15,613 bases of DNA, from assembly GCA_021299075.1 (NCBI GenBank), contig JAJTFU010000165.1, positions 5,746 to 21,358 on the forward strand, in the 5' to 3' direction. Numbering within the stretch: the stretch's first letter is position 1; each line of letters opens with the position of its first letter. Under the pieces are notes generated by a model, which worked only from the letters and a program-made list of their open reading frames with translations, had not been told where the DNA came from and made no database searches. Origin of the DNA: Novosphingobium sp. (GTDB lineage Bacteria; Pseudomonadota; Alphaproteobacteria; Sphingomonadales; Sphingomonadaceae). Positions 7,127 through 13,234 of the stretch are shown here, in pieces. Made by a program: the position numbers and the translations under genes.

Positions 7127-8642
7127 CAGCAATTCTTTCAACGAGGGCAACGGCGACCTCGTCCTTGGGCAGTTCGGGCAAGTGGTCAACGCCCTTGCTC
7201 GAAACGATGTGGACGAGGTTCATGTCCCCGCCCATCACGCTGCCCGAAACGTCATTGGCGACAATCCAGTCCGCGCCCTTGCGCTTGCGCTTGTCCTTGG
7301 CGTGTTCCAGCACCTTCTCGGTCTCGGCGGCAAAGCCGACCACCAGCTTGGGCCGCTTGTCGCTGACCGAGACCATGGCGAGGATATCCGGGTTCTCGGT
7401 CAGCCGCAGCGCCGGCGGGGCCGAGCCGCGCTTCTTCATCTTCTCGGGCGCGTAGTCCTCGGTCCGCCAATCGGCCACGGCGGCAACCATCACCGCGGCA
7501 TCGGCCGGCAGCGAGCGGCGCACCGCTTCGGCCATTTCGCGGGCGGTGACGACATCGATGCGGTCAACCCCCGGCGGGGTCGGCAGGGAAACCGGGCCGG
7601 AGACCAGCGTGACCCGCGCACCGGCCCGCGCAGCGGCGGCGGCAATCGCAAAGCCCTGTTTGCCGGAGGAGCGGTTGGCGATGTAGCGCACCGGATCGAT
7701 CGGCTCATGCGTCGGACCGGCGGTGATCAGCACGTGTTTGCCGAACAGCGGGCGGTGGGCCGGCTCTTCCTCGAAATCGGGCTGGCCGGCGAGCGGATCG
7801 CCCTCCGTTGGTGCCAGAGCCGGTTCGGGTGCATCGCCCTTGAGCGGTTCGGGCGGGACCTGGTTCATCACCAGGTGATTGATCGCCTCGGCATCGGTCG
7901 GCGGGGCGGCGCGCGCCTTGCCCTTCTTGACCAGGATCGGCCCGGCATCACCCGGCACCGGATCAGGCAGCGGTACGAAGGGTGCGGGTCCGTCGACGAA
8001 GTCCCCATCCGGCACCACGTCCTCGACCTCAGCATCCTCGGGCAGCAATTCGTCTTCGAAAACGATCCGCGAGGTGGTGCTGCGCTGGATCAGGTTGCTC
8101 GACAGACCGCCCAGGTCAGCGGCACCCGCCAGCGGATCTTCGGGCGCCCAGGTCAGCTCGGGCACGATCATCGGCAGCGGTTCAAGCGCCAGGGCATCGC
8201 AGATCGCGGCCATCACCTGGGCCGGTTCCGGCAGGCGGCCAGGGCCAAATTCGCCGCAGGCCATCGGGCCTTCATCGGGCTCCATCACCGCAATCCCGCG
8301 TTCGCGCAGCGCGGTGACATTGGCCTGAGTCGCGGCGTTTTCCCACATCCGCACGTTCATGGCCGGGATCGCCATGACCGGCTTGTCCGTCGCCAGCAGC
8401 AGGGTGGTGGCCAGATCGTCGGCAATCCCGTGCGTCAGCTTGGCCAGCAAGTCGGCCGTCGCGGGGCAGACGACGATCAGGTCGGCCTGGCGCGAGAGCT
8501 GGATATGACCCATCTCGACCTCGCCATTGGTGAGGACACAGGTTACCTCACCGCCATGCCTGCGGATCAGCCGCACGAGCTCGCACGACTTGTAGGCGGC
8601 AATCCCGCCGCCAACGACCAATAGAATTCGAGGTCCACTCAT
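7110..8642 (-). CDS. coaBC: Bifunctional PPC decarboxylase / phosphopantothenate-cysteine ligase (CoaBC), with an apparent internal deletion and a long linker
   Basis: CoaBC makes 4'-phosphopantetheine for coenzyme A: CoaB joins phosphopantothenate to cysteine using CTP, and CoaC decarboxylates the product with FMN. The 510-residue frame has CoaC first: GGGIAAYKS (11-19), catalytic His46 in MGHIQL, PAMN (93-96) and Cys129 in ACGEFGPGR. CoaB follows: TAGPTHEPIDPVRYIANRSS and K328 (301-330), AAVADW (387-392) and VANDVS. Two oddities stand out. Between VTCVLT (33-38) and VEMGHIQL (42-49) the usual segment with an F(V/I)TPxxLxxLS motif is absent, about 30 residues, so the reading frame survives but the CoaC fold should be damaged. 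Also, about 140 acidic, Pro-rich residues (155-298) separate the two domains, where most CoaBC proteins have a short hinge. ATG 8642 is preferred; an upstream TTG at 8660 is possible. Confidence 0.92.
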   Translation of the reverse strand: MSGPRILLVVGGGIAAYKSCELVRLIRRHGGEVTCVLTNGEVEMGHIQLSRQADLIVVCPATADLLAKLTHGIADDLATTLLLATDKPVMAIPAMNVRMWENAATQANVTALRERGIAVMEPDEGPMACGEFGPGRLPEPAQVMAAICDALALEPLPMIVPELTWAPEDPLAGAADLGGLSSNLIQRSTTSRIVFEDELLPEDAEVEDVVPDGDFVDGPAPFVPLPDPVPGDAGPILVKKGKARAAPPTDAEAINHLVMNQVPPEPLKGDAPEPALAPTEGDPLAGQPDFEEEPAHRPLFGKHVLITAGPTHEPIDPVRYIANRSSGKQGFAIAAAAARAGARVTLVSGPVSLPTPPGVDRIDVVTAREMAEAVRRSLPADAAVMVAAVADWRTEDYAPEKMKKRGSAPPALRLTENPDILAMVSVSDKRPKLVVGFAAETEKVLEHAKDKRKRKGADWIVANDVSGSVMGGDMNLVHIVSSKGVDHLPELPKDEVAVALVERIADALNG

Positions 8643-8749
8643 AGTGACCAGCTTGTGCAATGCCCAATCCCCTTGCGCAACAGGCTTTGCTTTCCGGATT
8701 TCCGTGGGGCACAGAGGTTAACATCGTCAAAACGGGGAAAGTTACCGCC

Positions 8750-9148
8750 ATGCGCCTGATCCTGACCGCCATGCTGTTCCTGTTCGGCCTGTTCAATCTT
8801 TTGCTGGGTATCGGCTTTCTGGTCGATCCGGCCTCGATGCAGGGCAATTTCCCGGTGACGGCGACCGGCCCCGCCGGGATGGCCGTGCTGCGCGCCGATC
8901 TCACCGCCTTCTTCCTGGTCGCCGGAGGCTGCCAGCTGTGGGGCGGCTGGCGGCGCAATGGCGACCTGCTGCTGGTCCCCGGTCTGCTGATGGGCATTGC
9001 CTTCACCGGCCGGCTGGTCAGCGCGGCGATGGATGGCACCGCGCCCGGCTTTGCCGTGCCGATGGTGGTCGAAGCCGTACAGGTGATCCTGGCCTATGCC
9101 GCCTGGCGCATGCTGCCGCACCACCGCATCAGCGAAATCGCCGGCTAG
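8750..9148 (+). CDS. Small four-helix membrane protein, DUF4345-like
   Basis: A 132-residue integral membrane protein with four hydrophobic segments (about 1-24, 44-62, 69-87, 98-118). The pattern of an early GFLVDP loop, a central LRADLTAFFLVAGG helix, GRLVSAAMDG and a final helix near VVEAVQVILAY resembles DUF4345 proteins, whose function is unknown. ATG 8750 is chosen over the upstream ATG at 8660 because GGGGAAAG lies just before it and because the intervening residues look non-coding. It is divergent from coaBC (107-base spacer). Its stop codon TAG overlaps the stop of the opposing gene in the palindrome CTAG. The family call rests on pattern memory, not alignment. Confidence 0.75.
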   Translation: MRLILTAMLFLFGLFNLLLGIGFLVDPASMQGNFPVTATGPAGMAVLRADLTAFFLVAGGCQLWGGWRRNGDLLLVPGLLMGIAFTGRLVSAAMDGTAPGFAVPMVVEAVQVILAYAAWRMLPHHRISEIAG

Positions 9149-9498
9149 GCGCGCGCCCAGAACACCGCGCCCATCACCAGATAGGCGGCCAGGAAGGCCA
9201 GGCTGTCAAACACGGTCTGGCGGCGCGGCGCGCCATCGCGCAGCTGCGTCAGCCACAGCGCGGGGATCACGAAGGCCAGCGCCAGCCCGCCCGATTGCAT
9301 GAAGAACAGCTGCGGCTTGGCGGCGAGCTTTTCTGGCCCGATTCGCGCAAGCGCGTGGCCCAGCATCAGCGCCGAGACCAGGTTCAGCGGTACGGCTGCA
9401 TAAAGCCATCCGGTCCGCTCCTGCCGAAAGGCCAGCGCCAGGACGGCGCTGGCCGCCAGTGCCGCCAGGATCACGCCCAACCAGTCCATTGCGCCCAT
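9145..9498 (-). CDS. Small four-helix membrane protein, possibly DUF1761-like
   Basis: A 117-residue hydrophobic protein with four predicted membrane helices (about 4-22, 31-47, 66-84, 97-115). The order of segments and the final LAFLAAYLVMGAVFW helix recall DUF1761 proteins, but the match is loose and no function is known. The start is firm: ATG 9498 has a textbook AAAGGAG (9505-9511 on the complement) six bases upstream. It is convergent with the DUF4345-like gene and divergent from rimO with only 60 bases between. Confidence 0.72.
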   Translation of the reverse strand: MGAMDWLGVILAALAASAVLALAFRQERTGWLYAAVPLNLVSALMLGHALARIGPEKLAAKPQLFFMQSGGLALAFVIPALWLTQLRDGAPRRQTVFDSLAFLAAYLVMGAVFWARA

Positions 9499-9558
9499 TT
9501 CCGACTCCTTTCGCGCAAAGGTAGCGCGCGCGGCGCTTCGCGTGTAGGGGGCGCGGCC
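9499..9558. promoter_or_regulatory. Compact divergent spacer with two ribosome binding sites
   Basis: Only 60 bases separate the start codons of the minus-strand membrane protein gene and rimO. It holds AAAGGAG (complement of 9505-9511) for the former and AGGGGG (9546-9551) for rimO. Any divergent promoters here must overlap each other or lie inside the opposite coding region. I do not see a consensus -35/-10 pair on either strand. Confidence 0.6.
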
Positions 9559-10926
9559 ATGGCAATCGAACTTCCCGACCAGAAGCGCGTGGGTATGGTC
9601 AGCCTTGGCTGCCCGAAGGCGCTGGTCGATTCCGAACGGATCCTCACCCGGCTACGCGCCGATGGCTATGCGATGAGCCCCGACTATGCCGGGGCCGATG
9701 TCGTGCTGGTCAACACCTGCGGGTTCCTCGATTCCGCCAAGGAAGAAAGCCTGGCCGCGATTGGCGAGGCGATTGCCGAGAACGGCCGCGTGATCGTCAC
9801 CGGCTGCATGGGAGAAGAGGCCGAGACCATCCGCGCCCGCTTCCCGCAGGTCCTCGCCGTCACCGGCGCGCACCAGTACGAGGCCGTGGTCGAGGCGGTG
9901 CATGAAGCGGCGCCGCCTTCGCAAGGCCCCTTCATCGACCTGATCCCGCAGCCCGATGTGAAGCTCACCCCGCGTCATTACAGCTACCTCAAGATTTCCG
10001 AGGGCTGCAACCATGCCTGCGCCTTCTGCATCATCCCGCAATTGCGCGGCAAGCTGGCCAGCCGCCGGGTCGATGCCGTGCTGCGCGAGGCTGAAAAGCT
10101 GGTCGCGGCGGGCACGAAGGAGCTGCTGGTGATCAGCCAGGATACCTCGGCCTATGGCGTCGATATCCGGCATGAGGAGCGGATGTGGAAGGACCACCCG
10201 GTCCGCGCCCACATGACCGACCTCGCCCGCGAACTGGGCCAGCTCCGCACGCCAGAGGGCCAAGCCCCGTGGGTGCGGCTGCACTATGTCTATCCCTATC
10301 CGCACGTCGATGCGGTGATCCCGCTGATGGCCGAAGGGCTGCTGACGCCCTACCTCGACATCCCGTTCCAGCACGCCAGCCCCCGCGTGCTGAAGGCCAT
10401 GAAGCGCCCGGCCAACGAGGCCAAGGTGCTCGAACGGCTCAAGTCCTGGCGCGAGATCTGCCCGGACATCGCGGTCCGCTCGTCCTTCGTGGTCGGCTTC
10501 CCGGGTGAGACCGAGGCCGATTTCCAGTACCTGCTCGACTGGCTCGACGAGGCTCAGCTTGACCGCGTCGGCGCCTTCCGCTTCGAACCTGTCGCCGGCG
10601 CTGCCGCAAATGACCTGCCCGGCGCTGTGCCGGAGGAGGTCAAGGAAGAGCGCTATGCCCGGATCATGGCAAAGACCGCCGCGATCAGCGCCGCCAAGCT
10701 CCAGGCCAAGATCGGCCGGACCCTGCCGGTGATCATCGACGCGGTGGGCGAACCGGACGAGGATGGCGACATCGGCGCGACCGGCCGCTCACAGGCCGAT
10801 GCGCCCGAGATCGACGGCGCGGTCCACCTGCGCGAGGTGCCGCCCAGCCTCCAGCCGGGCGATATCGTCCAGGTAACGATCGAGGACGCCGACGAGCACG
10901 GCCTGTTCGGCGCGATTGCCAACTAA
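9559..10926 (+). CDS. rimO: Ribosomal protein S12 methylthiotransferase RimO
   Basis: RimO is a radical-SAM enzyme that methylthiolates the conserved aspartate of ribosomal protein S12 (Asp88 in E. coli). The 455-residue product has the full architecture. The N-terminal MTTase domain carries three Cys for the auxiliary [4Fe-4S] cluster: C18 in SLGCPKALVDSE, C54 in NTCGF and C83 in TGCMGE. The radical-SAM domain has C150, C154 and C157 in EGCNHACAFC. The C-terminal TRAM domain is from about 385 to the end. The SLGCPKxxVDSE signature separates RimO from MiaB. The start at ATG 9559 has AGGGGG upstream; the frame is open far upstream of it, but that part encodes nothing recognisable and crosses two other genes. 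Its TAA overlaps the tetR stop on the other strand. Confidence 0.96.
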   Translation: MAIELPDQKRVGMVSLGCPKALVDSERILTRLRADGYAMSPDYAGADVVLVNTCGFLDSAKEESLAAIGEAIAENGRVIVTGCMGEEAETIRARFPQVLAVTGAHQYEAVVEAVHEAAPPSQGPFIDLIPQPDVKLTPRHYSYLKISEGCNHACAFCIIPQLRGKLASRRVDAVLREAEKLVAAGTKELLVISQDTSAYGVDIRHEERMWKDHPVRAHMTDLARELGQLRTPEGQAPWVRLHYVYPYPHVDAVIPLMAEGLLTPYLDIPFQHASPRVLKAMKRPANEAKVLERLKSWREICPDIAVRSSFVVGFPGETEADFQYLLDWLDEAQLDRVGAFRFEPVAGAAANDLPGAVPEEVKEERYARIMAKTAAISAAKLQAKIGRTLPVIIDAVGEPDEDGDIGATGRSQADAPEIDGAVHLREVPPSLQPGDIVQVTIEDADEHGLFGAIAN

Positions 10927-11495
10927 CCGGCCAGTACCGCCCCAATCGCGCGAGCGGCATCTTGCATGACCGCGCGCGGATCAAGCTCCGGCTCGTCGAA
11001 CACCAGTTCGATCGCGCAGTAACCGAGGTCAACGGCCAGCCGTGCCCGGCGCTCCAGCACCGCGCGATCCTGCGCCGGATCAGCCGCGAGCGCGCGCGCG
11101 ACCAGTTCCGCCGTCAACGCGCGATGCGAGGCGAGGCGAACCTCGGCCAGTTGCGGCACGGCGCGCAGCATCCGCATGATCCATGGCCCGCCCGGACTTG
11201 CCTCGGTCAGCGGGATATGAGCCAGCAGGACTTCGGCGATCTCAGCTTCATCTTGCGCTTGGCCCAGCTCGACCAGCGCGTTCTGCGCCGCCATCAACCG
11301 TTCGCCCAGCGCCGCCAGCAGCGCGTACTTGTCGGCAAAGTAATGATAGAGCGTCGGCGGACTGACCCCGGCGCGCGCCGCGACCAGGTTGGTGCTGATC
11401 CGTTCCACTCCGACTTCCGCCAGCAGTTCACCCGCGGCGTCAAGCAGCCGCTCATAGGTCGCTAGGGCGCGCTTTTGGGTGGGTTTGCGGCTCAC
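10923..11495 (-). CDS. TetR/AcrR-family transcriptional regulator
   Basis: A 190-residue regulator. The N-terminal DNA-binding domain (about 10-60) has the TetR helix-turn-helix pattern: LLDAAGELLAEVGVERISTN, AARAGVSPPTLYHYFADK, with the recognition helix near 45-53. The C-terminal part (60-190) is the helical ligand and dimerisation domain and is too variable for me to predict the ligand. The start is GTG 11495, supported by a perfect AAGGAGG (complement of 11503-11509) seven bases upstream. It is divergent from the cytochrome c/oxidase/PLP-enzyme operon, and the shared 65-base spacer contains a strong palindrome. By TetR precedent it probably represses both itself and that operon until a small molecule binds. 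It is convergent with rimO, with overlapping stops. Confidence 0.93.
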   Translation of the reverse strand: MSRKPTQKRALATYERLLDAAGELLAEVGVERISTNLVAARAGVSPPTLYHYFADKYALLAALGERLMAAQNALVELGQAQDEAEIAEVLLAHIPLTEASPGGPWIMRMLRAVPQLAEVRLASHRALTAELVARALAADPAQDRAVLERRARLAVDLGYCAIELVFDEPELDPRAVMQDAARAIGAVLAG

Positions 11496-11502
11496 TTCGC
11501 TG

Positions 11503-11509
11503 CCTCCTT
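11503..11509 (-). promoter_or_regulatory. Ribosome binding site of tetR
   Basis: The complement of these bases reads AAGGAGG, seven bases before the GTG at 11495, and settles that non-ATG start. Its upstream end overlaps the -35 hexamer of the opposite-strand promoter by two bases. Confidence 0.85.
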
Positions 11510-11535
11510 GACAGAAATATAGCTATAGCTAGATT
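11508..11535 (+). promoter_or_regulatory. Promoter of the cytochrome c / oxidase / PLP-enzyme operon
   Basis: TTGACA at 11508-11513 is a perfect -35 hexamer. TAGATT at 11530-11535, 16 bases downstream, fits four of six -10 positions. Transcription would begin near 11542, leaving a short leader with a strong purine-rich ribosome site (GAAGGAAGGGGAG, 11543-11555) before ATG 11561. The palindrome at 11515-11536 fills the spacer and the -10, an ideal place for a repressor to block RNA polymerase. Confidence 0.7.
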
Positions 11536-11536
11536 T
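11515..11536. promoter_or_regulatory. Probable TetR-family operator (22-bp palindrome)
   Basis: A 22-bp inverted repeat that matches its reverse complement at 20 of 22 positions, with a perfect 12-bp core TAGCTATAGCTA (11520-11531) flanked by AAAT and ATTT. It is strikingly A+T rich for this window. It lies in the short spacer between the divergent tetR gene and the operon and overlaps the operon promoter. Assignment as the operator of the adjacent TetR protein is inferred from position and symmetry. Confidence 0.78.
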
Positions 11537-11560
11537 CAAGTCGAAGGAAGGGGAGAATCG

Positions 11561-11902
11561 ATGCGTCGACTGTTTTTTGCACTGCCTTTGGCCCTGGCGG
11601 CCTGCGAGGCGCCGCCCCAGCCCTTGACGCCAGAGCAGAGCGCAGCGCTGAAGCCAGCCGATGCCAGGCTGGCGGCGCTCTACGAAAGTTCTTGCAAGGC
11701 CTGCCACGCGGTGGCGGATTCGGGTGCACCGCTGACGGGCGACCGCACCCAGTGGGATGCCCGCTGGGCCAAGGGTGAGACCGTGCTGTTGCAGCACACG
11801 CAGGTCGGCTTTGCCGCCATGCCGGCGGGCGGGCAATGCTTCACCTGCACCCCGGCCGACCACGCGGCGCTGATCCGCTTCATGGCGGGGCGCGCACAAT
11901 GA
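11561..11902 (+). CDS. c5-like cytochrome c lipoprotein
   Basis: A 113-residue haem protein. Residues 1-15 form a lipoprotein signal with lipobox LAAC and acylated Cys15. The single haem site is CKACH (45-49). The distal Met ligand is M87 in FAAMPAGGQC, and the paired Cys93/Cys96 (CFTC) before the C-terminal helix are typical of the cytochrome c5 group, where they form a disulfide. It should sit on the periplasmic side of a membrane and pass electrons onward. It is the first gene of the TetR-flanked operon, and its stop overlaps the next start (ATGA). The obvious partner is the FAD oxidase encoded next: the cytochrome could take electrons from the flavin. That partnership is inferred from gene order. 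Confidence 0.88.
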   Translation: MRRLFFALPLALAACEAPPQPLTPEQSAALKPADARLAALYESSCKACHAVADSGAPLTGDRTQWDARWAKGETVLLQHTQVGFAAMPAGGQCFTCTPADHAALIRFMAGRAQ

Positions 11903-13234
11903 CGACGCGGCGCAAGGTCCTGCTGGGCGGTGCCGGCGTGCTGGCGCTGGGCGCGGGTGGTCTGGTCGGGCGGCGCGTCTGGCTCGACCGCGAACCGGCA
12001 GCGCTGCCCGCGACAGACGCGCAAGGACGCGTGGTCTGGCAGAACTGGTCCGGGCTGGAGCATTCCTACCCGGCCCAACGCGCCGCGCCCGCCAGCGATG
12101 CCGAACTGGCCGAACTGATGCGCCGCGCGCCCGTCCCGATCCGCCCGGTCGGTGCCGGGCACAGTTTCACAGCACTGGTGCCAACCGATGGCACGTTGCT
12201 CTCGATGGATCGGATGACGGGCCTGGTCAGCCACGATGCCACCGCCATGACCGCCACGGTGCGCGCCGGGACCCGCCTTTCGGCGTTGGGTCCAGCGCTG
12301 GCCGCGATCGGGCAGGAGATGCCCAACTTGCCCGACATCAACAAGCAGACCTTGGCCGGCGCAATGGCGACAGCGACGCACGGCACCGGCAAGGGCCTGA
12401 CCGCGCTGCATGGCGAGGTAACCGCGCTGAAGCTGGTCACCCCGGCGGGCGAGATCGTGCAATGCAGCCGCGATACTAAACCCGAACTGTTCCATTCCGC
12501 GCGGGTCGGCCTGGGTGCCTTCGGTGTGCTGAGCGAGGTAACGCTGGCCAACAAGCCCCTCACCCGTGTGCGCAAGGAAGTGCGGCTGGTCGATACCGAT
12601 GCCTTGCTGAAGGACTGGCCAGCCCTCGCCGCGAGACGTAACCGACGAACCGGTCCGCCCGCGCGGGCCGGATCAGGATGCCGATACGCTGATGAGCCTC
12701 AAGACGCTGCGTGACGTGTTCGAATTCACGCCCGGCCTGCGCAAGCAGCTGGCCAGCGCGGCGCTGGAGGACATCCCGCCTGAGATCGCCATCGACGAAG
12801 GCTGGAAGCTCCTCTCGAACGAGCGCCCGGTGCGGTTCAAGGAGATGGAGTACCACGTGCCGATCGACCAGCAGGTCGGCGCGCTCAGGGGAATCATCGC
12901 CCGGATCGAGCGTGACGCGACCGACGTGTTCTTCCCGATCGAGGCGCGGATCATTGCGCCGGACGATGCCTGGCTTTCGCCCTTCTACAGCCAAGAGAGC
13001 GGCTCGATCGCGGTCCATGCCTATTACAAGGAGGCGCATGACTGGATGCCGCGGCTGGTCGAGCCGGTGCTGCGCGAGGCGGGCGGGCGGCCGCACTGGG
13101 GCAAGCTCCATTCGCTCGGGGCGGCAGAGCTGGCCAAGCTCTATCCCCAGTTTGCCGAGGCCAATGCCGTGCGTCGCAGCCTTGACCCCGACGGGCGGAT
13201 GATGAACCCCTTCCTGCGGAAGATTTTCGGGTGA
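11899..13234 (+). pseudogene. Tat-exported FAD-linked ALO-family (aldonolactone/sugar) oxidase, broken near 12634 by deletion/frameshift
   Basis: The first frame from ATG 11899 has a Tat-like leader (TRRKVLLGG, hydrophobic about 7-24). A VAO/PCMH-type FAD domain follows, including VGAGHSF, where His88 corresponds to the covalent flavin attachment site of the family, and the MPNLPDINKQTLAGAMATATHGTG region. Similarity stops at about residue 245 (DWPALAA), and the frame then runs out at 12714. From 12635, in the next frame, the ALO domain continues (DVTDEPVRPRGPD...) through HAYYKEAHDW, PHWGKLHSL and DPDGRMMNPFLRKIF to TGA 13234. The joined parts give about 444 residues. A short block, which I expect to contain an FEFY/IPF-type strand, of some 20-25 codons appears missing. 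Relatives oxidise L-gulono-, L-galactono- or D-arabinono-lactones or sugars; the substrate here is unknown. It overlaps the cytochrome gene by ATGA and the next gene by GTGA. Confidence 0.82.

Noticed and set aside
7182..8624. 480-codon open frame on the plus strand opposite coaBC
   Set aside because: It is a typical high-GC shadow frame: His/Arg/Gly rich with no motifs, while the opposite strand encodes clear CoaBC.
8938..9558. Long open extension upstream of rimO, which would give a 662-residue protein
   Set aside because: The extra residues show no family similarity, run through the DUF4345-like gene and antisense to the 9145-9498 gene, and ATG 9559 has its own ribosome site and the normal RimO N-terminus.
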